Assembly: GCA_016194825.1 (NCBI GenBank) | Contig: JACQAR010000047.1 | Span: 1 to 14,851 of the forward strand | Source of the DNA: Chlamydiia bacterium | Lineage (GTDB): Bacteria > Chlamydiota > Chlamydiia > Chlamydiales > SM23-39 | Direction of reading: 5' to 3' | Length of the DNA stretch: 14,851 bases | Shown: positions 6,317 through 13,956 of the stretch, piece after piece | How the letters are laid out: each line of letters starts with the position of its first letter | Numbering within the stretch: the stretch's first letter is position 1 | Position numbers and translations under genes: made by a program | Notes under the pieces: generated by a model | What the model was told of the DNA's origin: nothing | Seen by the model: the letters and a program-made list of their open reading frames with translations, nothing else | Databases searched by the model: none

Positions 6317-7422
6317 TGGGCATTTGCCTTCATCCAACGGATGAGTTCCGTATAGTCGCTTTCCTCAATGCCTGTACAATACGATCCGTCGAAGGGAAGG
6401 GTGTTCCCAATCCGATCGATCATGACGTAGCGCGCTTGGCCGCGGGCTGCTTTTTTATCGCGAGTGAGCGCTTCCGCAAAAGTGTCGGCAGCGAAGTTTT
6501 TCGGCAGGCGCACTTTGTAGCCATAGCGACGGTAGAGCTGTAGGATCCTTTCGAGATCGGTGCGAGAGAGATGGCCCGCGTGATGGCTGAGCCAACATTC
6601 AGTCATGCAACCGATTGCCACAGCCTCTCCATGGCTCATTTTGTATTTGGAGAGTACTTCTAGGCCGTGTGCGATGGTGTGGCCGTAGTTGAGGATCCGG
6701 CGCATGCCGGTTTCTGCGAGATCGGCTTCAGCGACTTCAAGCTTGAGAGTAATCGAGGCGTGGATCGTGTTGAGGAGAAAAGAGGGGTTTTGCCACTGGC
6801 CTAAAGCCTGCTCTTCGCAAAGCTGCCACAGACGAGGATCTCGGATGAGGCCATGTTTGAGGATCTCAGAAAGACCATTGTACCACTCTTTTTGGGGGAG
6901 CGTTTGTAGGAATTGGAGATCCATGATCACCGCTTTGGGATGATAGAGGGTGCCAATGAGGTTTTTGCCACGAGGGGTATTTACGGCGTTTTTCCCTCCG
7001 ATGGCGCTGTCGACCATGCCGAGAAGAGTAGTGGGAATGAGGATGAGCGGGACGCCGCGCAAATAGGTGGAGGCGAGATAGCCAATGAGATCGGTGACAC
7101 AACCGCCCCCCATGGCGAGAAAGAGCGAGTCGCGTCCAAATTTCTTTTCAATGAGGAGATCTTCGAGTTTTTGTTTCCAGGCGCGTGTTTTACAGCTCTC
7201 GCCTCCAGGAACAACAAAGAGATCGGCTTCCAGGTGACGACAGAGTTTTTCTCCCCATGTCTCTGCAATGGCTACGTCGGCAAAAAGAGCGATCTTCCGG
7301 CGCATTTTTTGACACTCGTGGGCAAATTCAGGTCCAAAAACGTCTTGATCAATGAAAAATTCGGTAGTAGGTGGAATGATGACGGGACTGTAATTTATGT
7401 GACTTTGACTTGTTGTAGCCAT
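6313..7422 (-). CDS. aroB: 3-dehydroquinate synthase
   Basis: Converts DAHP to 3-dehydroquinate using NAD and a divalent metal; second step of the shikimate pathway, cytosolic. It has 369 residues. The nucleotide-binding part has GGGCVTDLIGYLASTYLRG and PTTLLGMVDSAIGGK (130-144). The metal ligands are Glu186 (LSEILKH), His248 (NYGHTIAHG) and His264 (MSHGEAV). ATG 7422 is chosen because the sequence beyond it runs deep into sctT and does not look like the family; AAGG lies ten bases upstream. An ATG at 7446 is possible. The gene overlaps the end of sctT by 28 bp and meets aroK as ATGA. Joining the T3SS operon is unlike C. trachomatis, where aroB lies in a separate aro cluster. Confidence 0.93.
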   Translation of the reverse strand: MATTSQSHINYSPVIIPPTTEFFIDQDVFGPEFAHECQKMRRKIALFADVAIAETWGEKLCRHLEADLFVVPGGESCKTRAWKQKLEDLLIEKKFGRDSLFLAMGGGCVTDLIGYLASTYLRGVPLILIPTTLLGMVDSAIGGKNAVNTPRGKNLIGTLYHPKAVIMDLQFLQTLPQKEWYNGLSEILKHGLIRDPRLWQLCEEQALGQWQNPSFLLNTIHASITLKLEVAEADLAETGMRRILNYGHTIAHGLEVLSKYKMSHGEAVAIGCMTECWLSHHAGHLSRTDLERILQLYRRYGYKVRLPKNFAADTFAEALTRDKKAARGQARYVMIDRIGNTLPFDGSYCTGIEESDYTELIRWMKANAQ

Positions 7423-8246
7423 TGTTGTATGACCTTCATCCATGTGATTGATTCTTGACTCATGACTTGGAGCATGAGGGTCCAGGCAGCTGTCATGAGG
7501 GCAATCCCCACCCAAGATTTCAGAGAAATCCCGAGAAAGACGATCTGTACCTGCGGTGCTAACCGGTTGGCAATGCCGAGAAAAAGATCGGTGAGCAAAA
7601 TGCCGATGAGCGCGGGAGCAGAGAGTTGGATAGCGAGCGACATCATCTTTTGCAAGAGAGCGATAATCTGTTTCCAAAAATAGGTCTGTCCCTGGAAAAA
7701 CGAGGGGTTGACGAGCTTGTTGACAGGGATGAGTTCATAGGATGTGCCTACTCCATTGAAAAAAAGAAAGGGGCCGCCCAATCCAAAAAAAAGGGCCATG
7801 AGTAAGTAGTTCATGAGGGAGCCGATTGGCCCTGTTTGGGTCTGCGTAGTGGGGTCGGTGACTTGTAGGGCGGAAGATCCTCGTTGGTGATCGACGAGGC
7901 TTCCGGCCATCTGAGCGACATAGAAGGGAACCGACGCAAGAAAGGCAAGAAACATGCCAATCAAAAGCTCTTTGACCATCAGCATCGCATACACAAAATC
8001 AAAGCGTAGATCTTGATGGATCTGCATGAGGTTCTGCGGCAAAAAAATCGCGACGAGGGCCAGGCTGAACATGATCCGGATGGTCCCAGGCAGCACTTTA
8101 TTCGCTCCCAAAAAAGGGACAAGAGAAAACATGGGCAACAGTCTAGCGAGGGTGAGGAAAAATACGGCCAAAACAGTCAGGGGTTGCAGTTGTGGCATGG
8201 CAAAGAGCAGCGAGGCGTAGCTGTCAGTAGCAGAGAGTGTGTCCAT
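7395..8246 (-). CDS. sctT: Type III secretion export-gate protein SctT (CdsT/YscT/FliR family)
   Basis: Inner-membrane subunit of the export gate, forming with SctR and SctS the helical pore that starts the secretion channel. It has 283 residues with six or so hydrophobic segments (about 20-45, 55-72, 88-112, 143-165, 195-222, 232-258). Family landmarks are GSLVDHQRGSSALQVTDP around 115-132, IGSLMN, and LLTDLFLGIANRLAPQVQI near the C-terminus. The start at 8246 is three bases after the sctS stop. It corresponds to C. trachomatis CT564 in order and sequence type. Its last codons are overlapped by aroB. Confidence 0.93.
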   Translation of the reverse strand: MDTLSATDSYASLLFAMPQLQPLTVLAVFFLTLARLLPMFSLVPFLGANKVLPGTIRIMFSLALVAIFLPQNLMQIHQDLRFDFVYAMLMVKELLIGMFLAFLASVPFYVAQMAGSLVDHQRGSSALQVTDPTTQTQTGPIGSLMNYLLMALFFGLGGPFLFFNGVGTSYELIPVNKLVNPSFFQGQTYFWKQIIALLQKMMSLAIQLSAPALIGILLTDLFLGIANRLAPQVQIVFLGISLKSWVGIALMTAAWTLMLQVMSQESITWMKVIQQWLQQVKVT

Positions 8247-8249
8247 ATT

Positions 8250-8522
8250 TTACGTTGCCGCCCATCTCGGGATGCTCTGCATGATTGCGAGGGTATACTG
8301 AAATACCTGTGCTCCTAGCCATCCTCCCATGAGGATGACGGTGAAGATCACAGCAAACAATTTTACAGTAAACGAAAGAGTCTGCTCTTGGATCTGGGTA
8401 GCAGCTTGGAAAATCGCGACAATCAATCCTAAAATCGTGCTGATGATGATCGGGGGGCCCGAGAGGAGAAGGATCAGGAAGAGCGCCTGATAGCTGAGCT
8501 GATAGATTTCATTTGCAAACAT
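8250..8522 (-). CDS. sctS: Type III secretion export-gate protein SctS (CdsS/YscS/FliQ family)
   Basis: Small inner-membrane subunit of the export gate, with two transmembrane hairpin helices (about 12-37 and 50-73). At 90 residues it has the standard size of the family. The signature LSGPPIIISTILGLIVAIFQ followed by ATQIQEQTLSF is textbook for SctS/FliQ. It begins three bases after the sctR stop and ends three bases before the sctT start; both junctions read TAA-AAT-ATG. Confidence 0.95.
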   Translation of the reverse strand: MFANEIYQLSYQALFLILLLSGPPIIISTILGLIVAIFQAATQIQEQTLSFTVKLFAVIFTVILMGGWLGAQVFQYTLAIMQSIPRWAAT

Positions 8523-8525
8523 ATT

Positions 8526-9308
8526 TTACCTAAACGATAACGCTAATCCCTGTACAAGCAGGGTCCAGCCATCAACCATCACGAGAAGGAGCAGTTTGAT
8601 CGGGAGCGCAATCGTGAGTGGAGAGAGCATCATCATTCCCATAGCGAGCAGAATGTTCGAGACCACCAAATCGATCACAAAGAAGGGAAGATAGATCAAG
8701 ACGCCGATTTCAAAGGCCGTTTTGAGCTGACTGGTGATGAAAGAGGGGATGAGGATGATGAAGTCAGTCGTCTTGAGCTGGGTTTTAAACGGTTCTGGGA
8801 AGAGACGAGTTCCCAAATTGTAAAAACTTTTGACATGGGCAGGGATCGTATTTCTTTGCAGAAACCCCCGGAGAGGTTCTTTGGCTTTATCGACAACGGC
8901 GATCATATAGGCGGCAGAATCGGGAGAAATCAGGGTAGTAGGCGCCTTGACCGTCACTTCTTGGGCAGAGGTATACATCGCCAGCGCTGTGGGAAACATG
9001 ACGTAGATAGTGAGCATGAGTGCGATGCCGTTTAATACTTGATTCGGTGGTGTCTGCTGTACGCCAAGCGCGTTTCTCAAAAGCGAGAGGACAATGATGA
9101 TCTTCATGAACGAGGTCAAGAGCATGATCGCCCAGGGCAAAATGGAAAGGCCGGCGATCACCGACATCTTGGTGACCATGCTAGAGTTGGTGACTGGTGC
9201 TCCTGTAACAGGTGCTTCTAGCGATGGAGTTTGTGCATGAGCCAAAGCGGGAGCTACGACGGCTAAGAGCAAAGCTAAAAAGAGGACAATCTTGATGAAT
9301 TTTTTCAT
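8526..9308 (-). CDS. sctR: Type III secretion export-gate protein SctR (CdsR/YscR/FliP family)
   Basis: Core export-gate subunit, five copies per machine in studied systems. It has 260 residues from ATG 9308. The N-terminus is a good cleavable signal peptide (KK, hydrophobic run, then AHA before Gln26). The family block follows: LTSFMKIIIVLSLLRNALG, QQTPPNQVLNGIALMLT, then a periplasmic loop and two further helices near the C-terminus (FEIGVLIYLPFFVIDLVV and MMMLSPLTIALPIKLLLLV). The start is fixed by an ATGA overlap with the sctL stop; a longer frame starting 14 codons upstream would lie in sctL and hide the signal peptide. Equivalent to CT562. Confidence 0.95.
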   Translation of the reverse strand: MKKFIKIVLFLALLLAVVAPALAHAQTPSLEAPVTGAPVTNSSMVTKMSVIAGLSILPWAIMLLTSFMKIIIVLSLLRNALGVQQTPPNQVLNGIALMLTIYVMFPTALAMYTSAQEVTVKAPTTLISPDSAAYMIAVVDKAKEPLRGFLQRNTIPAHVKSFYNLGTRLFPEPFKTQLKTTDFIILIPSFITSQLKTAFEIGVLIYLPFFVIDLVVSNILLAMGMMMLSPLTIALPIKLLLLVMVDGWTLLVQGLALSFR

Positions 9309-9928
9309 TGTTGCATAAATGCTTGAAAGGCCGATTCCATAGCGCGCCATTGGTTTTCTAGTTGAGCATTGATGATACCTGCTTCGGTCTCAATGATGCA
9401 ACCTCCCGGTTGGATATCGTCGCGCTCTTGGATGGAGAAACTCTCCAAATGCTCAAAGATCTGCTTGATCTGCGGCTTATGCGTCTCGATCTGCTCTAGG
9501 TCTCCTCGATTGACGTAGATGATGATTTTGCGGTGCTGGGTCACCGGCTTGAGCGACGTCAACACAATATCGACAATCCGGTCGGGATGGAGCTTGAGCT
9601 CTTCCCCAATGATCTTGCGAGCAGCAGTGAGGGCCAACGGTAAGATTTTCTGTTGGATCTCAGAGCGGATCTGCTTCAGCTCATGATCGAGAGCAAAAAG
9701 ATGGTGATTGAGCGATTCGAGTCCATTTTGGAATCCTTCTTGGAAGGCGAGCTCTTTTGTTTTCTCAGCTTCTGCGACCGTATCTTTTTTGAAGGCGAGC
9801 GCCTCTTCTTGCACCTGTTCGAGCAATGCATTGGCATCTACCAAGGTGGAAAATTCTTGGGCGGGAACCACTTTTTTCCCAGAAGAGCGCCTCACTTCTT
9901 TGCCAGAGAGCAGTGTAAATAATTTCAT
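9305..9928 (-). CDS. sctL: Type III secretion stator/ATPase regulator SctL (CdsL/YscL/FliH family)
   Basis: Cytoplasmic sorting-platform protein that links the SctN ATPase to the basal body. It has 207 residues from ATG 9928. The N-terminus MKLFTLLSG matches chlamydial CdsL. A coiled coil spans about 35-100, and the C-terminal domain contains ARKIIGEELKLHPD and the highly conserved PGGCIIETEAGIINAQL. This matches C. trachomatis CT561 closely at both ends from memory. The start is supported by an ATGA overlap with the preceding gene. In relatives the CT398/FlgZ protein binds this family, and such a gene lies at the left edge of the window. Confidence 0.94.
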   Translation of the reverse strand: MKLFTLLSGKEVRRSSGKKVVPAQEFSTLVDANALLEQVQEEALAFKKDTVAEAEKTKELAFQEGFQNGLESLNHHLFALDHELKQIRSEIQQKILPLALTAARKIIGEELKLHPDRIVDIVLTSLKPVTQHRKIIIYVNRGDLEQIETHKPQIKQIFEHLESFSIQERDDIQPGGCIIETEAGIINAQLENQWRAMESAFQAFMQQ

Positions 9929-10773
9929 AATTGTTTCCACTCGCGCCAATCTTCAATTTGTTTTAATACTGTTTCTGCCCACCCTGAGGGGCCTTCTTTC
10001 TCGCAGATCTTGAACAGAGTATTGCCTCTTCCAATATCGAGCTGGTGGCATACGTACCAGATTAGATCGGGATCCTGGCGCGAGAGAATGCTGCCCAAAC
10101 GGGCGAGTCCTCTGCGGTGTAGAGCGTGATGGAGCGCCTCTTCGCTTTGGTCCCATTTATCCAATCCCATGCGAGGAAGTGGGGATTTTTCTTTATGCAC
10201 CATCGCTATTTTCAGGAACTTTCGTTGCTCCTCTGATAGAAAACTGTAGATTCTTTTCAGTATTTTTGTCTCCACAATTTGACGCAATTCACTGGCAAGA
10301 TCGTACATCGACAGATCATCGATGAGTTCGGTCAAATCTTTCTTCGATAAATGGAGTAAAAAATGGAGGGGAGAGGGAGGAAGATAAGAGATGGGAAGAA
10401 GGCGATTTTTTTCCCCGACTAAGCTTTGAAATAAAATCCCTTGTAAAAACGATTTGCCTGTGGGGCTGATGTTCTCTTTTGGCAAGGAGATGTGCAACGC
10501 GCGCGCAAGAGGTTCGGCGATGGGAGAGAGCAGAGCGGCTAAAAAGAGCTTTTGTTCTTTTTCCGAGTGGCTCTTCAATGTGGGAAGAAACCAGGACCAA
10601 TGCACTTTTTGTAAGATGTCCGTCTCTTCGGCATCGCGATCGATCGGATAGACCGGCAGATCGGAGAGCATCCGCTGTTCCTGTGGCGGCAACAGTTTCT
10701 CGAGCGCTTCTCTGCGATTCGGTGCGATTTGGTTTAAAAAGCCTTTGAGGACAAGGGCTCTGCGTATCATCAT
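9925..10773 (-). CDS. SctK-position protein of the T3SS operon (CT560-like)
   Basis: 282 residues, no signal peptide or membrane segment, rich in Leu/Glu/Lys/Arg and predicted helical. Between sctJ and sctL it occupies the place of YscK/OrgA-type SctK proteins, and in C. trachomatis of CT560. The sequence has no motif I recognise, so the SctK (sorting-platform adaptor) assignment rests on position, size and lack of membrane segments. The N-terminal MMIRRAL offers two adjacent ATGs (10773 and 10770). The first forms an ATGA overlap with the sctJ stop, and the gene's own stop overlaps the sctL start in the same way, so expression is tightly tied to both neighbours. Confidence 0.75.
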   Translation of the reverse strand: MMIRRALVLKGFLNQIAPNRREALEKLLPPQEQRMLSDLPVYPIDRDAEETDILQKVHWSWFLPTLKSHSEKEQKLFLAALLSPIAEPLARALHISLPKENISPTGKSFLQGILFQSLVGEKNRLLPISYLPPSPLHFLLHLSKKDLTELIDDLSMYDLASELRQIVETKILKRIYSFLSEEQRKFLKIAMVHKEKSPLPRMGLDKWDQSEEALHHALHRRGLARLGSILSRQDPDLIWYVCHQLDIGRGNTLFKICEKEGPSGWAETVLKQIEDWREWKQL

Positions 10774-11633
10774 GGCACTTCAGCTGGAGGCGCACCGGTG
10801 TCTGTTCCGGCGATCTCAGAGGGTTTCGCTGCCCGCAGGAGCGGGTAGAACTTGTAGATCAACCAAGCGATCGCTCCGCAAAGGGCAAGAAGCAAGAGAA
10901 TGAGGGAGAAGAAAATCAAACGGAAATGTCCCAAGGAGCTCTTTGTCATGACAATGCCCCAGATGGAGACATAGGTTTGCAACATTTTCGGGCCGATCGT
11001 CTCGCCTTCAACGCCTAAGGTAATATCAGTGAGTCGCGAGCGATCGGAAATGACGGCGACGTTGTCATAATCCAAACTGGGAATGCTACCAGCGAGCAGG
11101 CGCTTGATTTTGACTTCAAGATGGCTGTTGGGATCTTCGAGTATGCCCTGGTGTTTGATGTAGACGGCTGCTGTCACTTTTGGCTGTGCTATTCCAGGAG
11201 TTACCTCTGCAGATGGGAAAGAGACCTGGATGTCAGCATCGATTATCCCATCAATTTTGCGGATGGTATTTTTCAATTCTTCGAGCAACCCCGCCTGGTA
11301 GCGGATATTGTCTTGGAATGTGGAAGACACAAGTCCTTGTTGGCCAAAAAGTTCTAGTAAATTCGTCCCCATTTTGCGCGGCAAACCGACACGTGCCAGA
11401 ATGGCCATTGCTTCGACGTCGCGTCCCTTGGCAACGACGATATTGAACAATTCGACAGTGGAAGCGGCGCCAGGTTGTGAAGAGGTGGCCTGTAGCTTTT
11501 GCGCTTCAATGCCTTTAGATGCCAAATAGACGACGATTTCGTTTGCATCTCGTTCGGAGACGTTGCTGACAATGGTGTTGTGGGTTCCGCAGGAAGCCAA
11601 CAACAGAATCAAGAGTAGAAGAGGCCAACGCAT
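10770..11633 (-). CDS. sctJ: Type III secretion inner-ring lipoprotein SctJ (CdsJ/YscJ/PrgK family)
   Basis: Forms the inner membrane/periplasmic ring of the injectisome. It has 287 residues. The signal peptide MRWPLLLLILLLASC has a lipobox LASC with the lipidated Cys15. Periplasmic ring-building domains follow, with typical SERDANEIVVYLASKGIEA and family phrases such as RYQAGLLEELKNTI and SFPS. A C-terminal membrane anchor lies at about 238-265 and ends in a short Pro-rich tail. It is the first gene of the operon. The promoter's -10 lies only about nine bases before the ATG, so the mRNA leader would be very short, and no Shine-Dalgarno sequence is seen. Equivalent to CT559. Confidence 0.94.
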   Translation of the reverse strand: MRWPLLLLILLLASCGTHNTIVSNVSERDANEIVVYLASKGIEAQKLQATSSQPGAASTVELFNIVVAKGRDVEAMAILARVGLPRKMGTNLLELFGQQGLVSSTFQDNIRYQAGLLEELKNTIRKIDGIIDADIQVSFPSAEVTPGIAQPKVTAAVYIKHQGILEDPNSHLEVKIKRLLAGSIPSLDYDNVAVISDRSRLTDITLGVEGETIGPKMLQTYVSIWGIVMTKSSLGHFRLIFFSLILLLLALCGAIAWLIYKFYPLLRAAKPSEIAGTDTGAPPAEVP

Positions 11634-11642
11634 ATAACTCTA

Positions 11643-11671
11643 TTTATATCACGGATGCGAGCCTTTTTCAA
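11643..11671 (-). promoter_or_regulatory. Promoter of the sctJ-aroK operon
   Basis: On the minus strand, TTGAAA (11671-11666) and TATAAA (11648-11643) are separated by exactly 17 bases, close to the sigma70/chlamydial sigma66 consensus. Predicted transcription starts near 11636, only about three bases before the sctJ ATG. It lies in the 82-bp divergent gap to lptB. Confidence 0.6.
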
Positions 11672-11696
11672 TCTCGAGGTTGTTTTTGATTTTTTT

Positions 11697-11702
11697 GGGA
11701 GG
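11697..11702 (+). promoter_or_regulatory. Ribosome binding site of lptB
   Basis: GGGAGG lies 13 bases before the ATG at 11716, longer than the usual 5-9. An in-frame ATT at 11710 would have seven-base spacing, so a non-standard start two codons earlier is possible. The frame opens at 11680, before this site, and that upstream start is unlikely. Confidence 0.55.
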
Positions 11703-11715
11703 TACACTCATTCCC

Positions 11716-12438
11716 ATGAGAAAGCCCCTATTTGAAGTCAAAGATTTGGTCAAGTTGTACGGTGGAAAAAGGGTAGTAGATGGCCTTTGTTTTTCCCTTT
11801 TTCCGGGAGAAGTAGTGGGCCTTCTCGGTCCCAACGGGGCAGGTAAGACCACCGCATTTTATATGGCTGTGGGACTGATCCATCCCGATGGAGGAGAGGT
11901 CTGTTTTAAGGGAAAATCGATCACCTCACTTCCGATGCATCAGCGCGCGCAAATGGGACTTGGCTACTTGGCGCAAGAGCCCTCCGTCTTTCGCGATCTG
12001 AGTGTGGAAGACAATCTCCTCTGCATTCTCGAGACGCTGCCCCTCACGCACAAGCAGCGCTCTGAGAGACTCAAAGAATTGCTCCATGAATTGTACCTCG
12101 ACCCTCTGAGAAAAAAGAGGGCCAGCGCTCTTTCAGGAGGCGAGAGACGCCGGCTCGAAATCACCCGTGCCCTCATCACGCAACCGTCTCTATTACTCCT
12201 CGACGAGCCATTTGCCAATATCGATCCGAAGGCGATCTCGGATCTCAAGCACCTGATCCGCCATCTCCAGCAAAAGCAGATTTCTGTTCTCATCACCGAT
12301 CACAATGCCCGAGAAATTGGAAAAATCGTCGATCGGAGTTATCTGATGCGAGAGGGAAAAGTACTAGCAGAGGGCACTATGGCAGAGCTTTTGTCCCACC
12401 CGGAAGCGCGCCAGAGCTATTTCGGAGAAGATTTCTAG
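11716..12438 (+). CDS. lptB: Lipopolysaccharide export ABC transporter ATPase
   Basis: ATP-binding subunit that powers LptFG in extracting lipopolysaccharide from the inner membrane. It has 240 residues, the usual size. In order: Walker A GPNGAGKT (38-45), Q-loop in LGYLAQEPSVFRDL (Gln87), signature LSGGE (139-143), Walker B LLLLDEP (159-165), H-loop His196 in TDHN. GYLAQEPSVFR and the C-terminal YFGEDF are characteristic of LptB over other ABC ATPases. The membrane partners are not in this window. It is divergent from the T3SS operon and followed 43 bp later by the cNMP/CPBP gene, possibly in one transcript. Confidence 0.93.
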   Translation: MRKPLFEVKDLVKLYGGKRVVDGLCFSLFPGEVVGLLGPNGAGKTTAFYMAVGLIHPDGGEVCFKGKSITSLPMHQRAQMGLGYLAQEPSVFRDLSVEDNLLCILETLPLTHKQRSERLKELLHELYLDPLRKKRASALSGGERRRLEITRALITQPSLLLLDEPFANIDPKAISDLKHLIRHLQQKQISVLITDHNAREIGKIVDRSYLMREGKVLAEGTMAELLSHPEARQSYFGEDF

Positions 12439-12458
12439 GTTCGTTGAAAATAAACCCC

Positions 12459-12473
12459 CTATTTGCGAAATAG
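12459..12473 (+). terminator. Small hairpin after lptB
   Basis: CTATTT-GCG-AAATAG, a 6-base stem just before the next gene, with no T-run after it. It is probably too weak to stop transcription, and may only lower readthrough or mask the next gene's start region. Confidence 0.2.
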
Positions 12474-12481
12474 AAAAATGA

Positions 12482-13657
12482 ATGGATCACCCTTATTTTA
12501 AAATCTTTTCTCAATGCGCTCTTTTTAAGGGGTTAAAACACGATGAAATCAAGCACCTTTTCTTGATGAGTGAGGAAATGACAGTAGAAAAGGATCAGGT
12601 TCTCATCCATGAGGGAGAAAAAGCAAAAGAGCTCTTTATCGTTATAGAGGGAGATTTGGAAATCCTCAAAATCGATCCCGAAATGGATGTGAGCCACGCC
12701 CTGGATGTCATCCGTCCCGGGCAGGTGGTGGGCGATCTTTCTTTTCTCGATCGGGGTTATCGCTCTGCGTCAGTCCAAGCGAAGACGTTTGCTCGCCTTC
12801 GTAAGCTTTCCTATGCCGATTTGCATGCTTGGATTGAAGAGAGCCCTTTGACCCGCGAGTTAGGGATGCGGGTGGCTGAGAATATCGCCAAAAAATTACG
12901 CCACATGAACCATCGCATTGCCCAGACCATCCGCAGCGAGATCAAAGAGGCCAACGTTCGGGCAACGATGGGCGTGTTTCTAATGGCCATCGTCACCATC
13001 ATCAGCGTGTTTATCTACGGGCTCAGCGGATTGCAATACCTGTTGAAAATTGTTCCGAATAGCACGTTCATCTCTTTCCCGCTGACCATTGCCATGGGAT
13101 CGATCTTGGTGCTCATGATGCAGTATTTCCGACTCCAGCTATATGATTTAGGGATCAGTGCTAGGAATTGGAAAAAATCCCTGTTGGAAGGTTTTTTCTT
13201 CACCCTTCCCGTATTAGGGCTGGCGGTCGGCGTGAAATGGTTCTTGATCCACTATTTACCTTTTTTCCACGAAAGGCCCTTTTTTGATCCGTATGCCTTG
13301 ATCCAAAACCCGGCCAATCAGAATTGGTCGTACTGGGGGGAAATCAATTTCATGTACGCCTTTTTGATCGTCCCGCTCCAAGAATTACTGACGCGCGGAT
13401 GTCTACAAGGTCTGTTGGAAAAATTTCTCACCGGCAAAAGGCGCGTACTCTCGTCCATTCTCATGTCGAACCTCATCTTCAGCTCGACCCACGTCTTTTT
13501 TTCGGTTTATTTAGCCTTTGCGGTGTTTTTAGTGGGGTGTTTTCTTGGCTTTTTGTACTCTCGCTCCCATAACCTACTCGGCTGTTGTCTCTCCCACGCC
13601 ATGATGGGGGTCTTCGGGCTCTCTATTCTCGGGATCACAGGCAGTATTTTCGAATAG
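12482..13657 (+). CDS. Cyclic-nucleotide-binding domain fused to a CPBP-type intramembrane protease
   Basis: 391 residues. Residues about 11-145 are a cNMP-binding beta-barrel domain (VLIHEGEKAKELFIVIEGDLE, then a phosphate-binding cassette VVGDLSFLDRGYRSASV at 82-98). The cassette has Asp85 in place of the common Glu but keeps Arg94, which contacts the cyclic phosphate in CRP/PKA-type domains. A linker helix leads to about six or seven membrane segments from residue 161 onward. The membrane part carries CPBP (CAAX protease/Abi) motifs: QELLTRG at 300-306 (consensus EExxxR, first Glu replaced by Gln), FSSTH at 333-337 and His372 in SHAMMG. The likely role is ligand-gated membrane proteolysis or immunity-type protection; substrate and ligand are unknown. 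The Gln substitution may weaken catalysis. No strong ribosome site precedes the ATG. Confidence 0.75.
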   Translation: MDHPYFKIFSQCALFKGLKHDEIKHLFLMSEEMTVEKDQVLIHEGEKAKELFIVIEGDLEILKIDPEMDVSHALDVIRPGQVVGDLSFLDRGYRSASVQAKTFARLRKLSYADLHAWIEESPLTRELGMRVAENIAKKLRHMNHRIAQTIRSEIKEANVRATMGVFLMAIVTIISVFIYGLSGLQYLLKIVPNSTFISFPLTIAMGSILVLMMQYFRLQLYDLGISARNWKKSLLEGFFFTLPVLGLAVGVKWFLIHYLPFFHERPFFDPYALIQNPANQNWSYWGEINFMYAFLIVPLQELLTRGCLQGLLEKFLTGKRRVLSSILMSNLIFSSTHVFFSVYLAFAVFLVGCFLGFLYSRSHNLLGCCLSHAMMGVFGLSILGITGSIFE

Positions 13658-13658
13658 T

Positions 13659-13703
13659 GGGAAGGGAGGTTCCCCCTTCCCTTGGGATGGTTGGTTTTAT
13701 TTT
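13659..13703 (+). terminator. Terminator after the cNMP/CPBP gene
   Basis: GGGAAGGG (13659-13666) pairs with CCCTTCCC (13674-13681) around a seven-base loop. After about ten bases a T-rich stretch (GGTTTTATTTTT) follows. It sits between two convergent genes. The stem is strong, but the T-run is not immediately adjacent. Confidence 0.5.
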
Positions 13704-13954
13704 TGTTTGGCATTGGGTTGCTCTTTTTTCTCCCAATGATCTGTCGCTTCCTCTGCCTTTTCTTTGACAGTTTCTTTGGCGTGAGCAGCGGCTCCTTTGA
13801 CACTCTCTTCCATCTCTTGGTACGTGTCAGTGATCTTGTTTTGGATCTCTTTACCCTTTTTCGTGGTAAACAGCATCGTCGTCAGGGTAGCTACTGCTCC
13901 TCCGACTACAGCGCCCCAGAAAAAGTCTTTTTGTCTGCAATTTTCGTGCATCAT
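13697..13954 (-). CDS. YtxH-like small membrane protein
   Basis: 85 residues from ATG 13954. A single N-terminal membrane segment (about 11-29, FFWGAVVGGAVATLTTMLF) is followed by TTKKGKEIQNKI and a charged amphipathic helix rich in Lys/Glu/Ala. GAVVGGAVATL...F then KKGKE is the YtxH family pattern (gas-vesicle/stress-type small proteins of unclear biochemical role). The start follows AGGAG (13962-13966) at seven-base spacing; an ATG one codon later is equally possible. The frame extends upstream into the neighbouring gene, but that has no family similarity. It is the last gene of a three-gene operon, starting two bases after its neighbour's stop. Confidence 0.75.
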   Translation of the reverse strand: MMHENCRQKDFFWGAVVGGAVATLTTMLFTTKKGKEIQNKITDTYQEMEESVKGAAAHAKETVKEKAEEATDHWEKKEQPNAKQK

Positions 13955-13956
13955 GA

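Noticed and set aside
7423..7677. N-terminal extension of aroB by up to 85 codons
   Set aside because: It is fully inside sctT in another frame, looks low in structure and unlike dehydroquinate synthases; ATG 7422 has an AAGG upstream.
10316..10795. Second protein overlapping the sctK-like gene in another minus-strand frame
   Set aside because: Ser/Arg/His-rich shadow of the longer frame. The longer frame has coupled ATGA junctions on both sides and a helical composition, so it is preferred.
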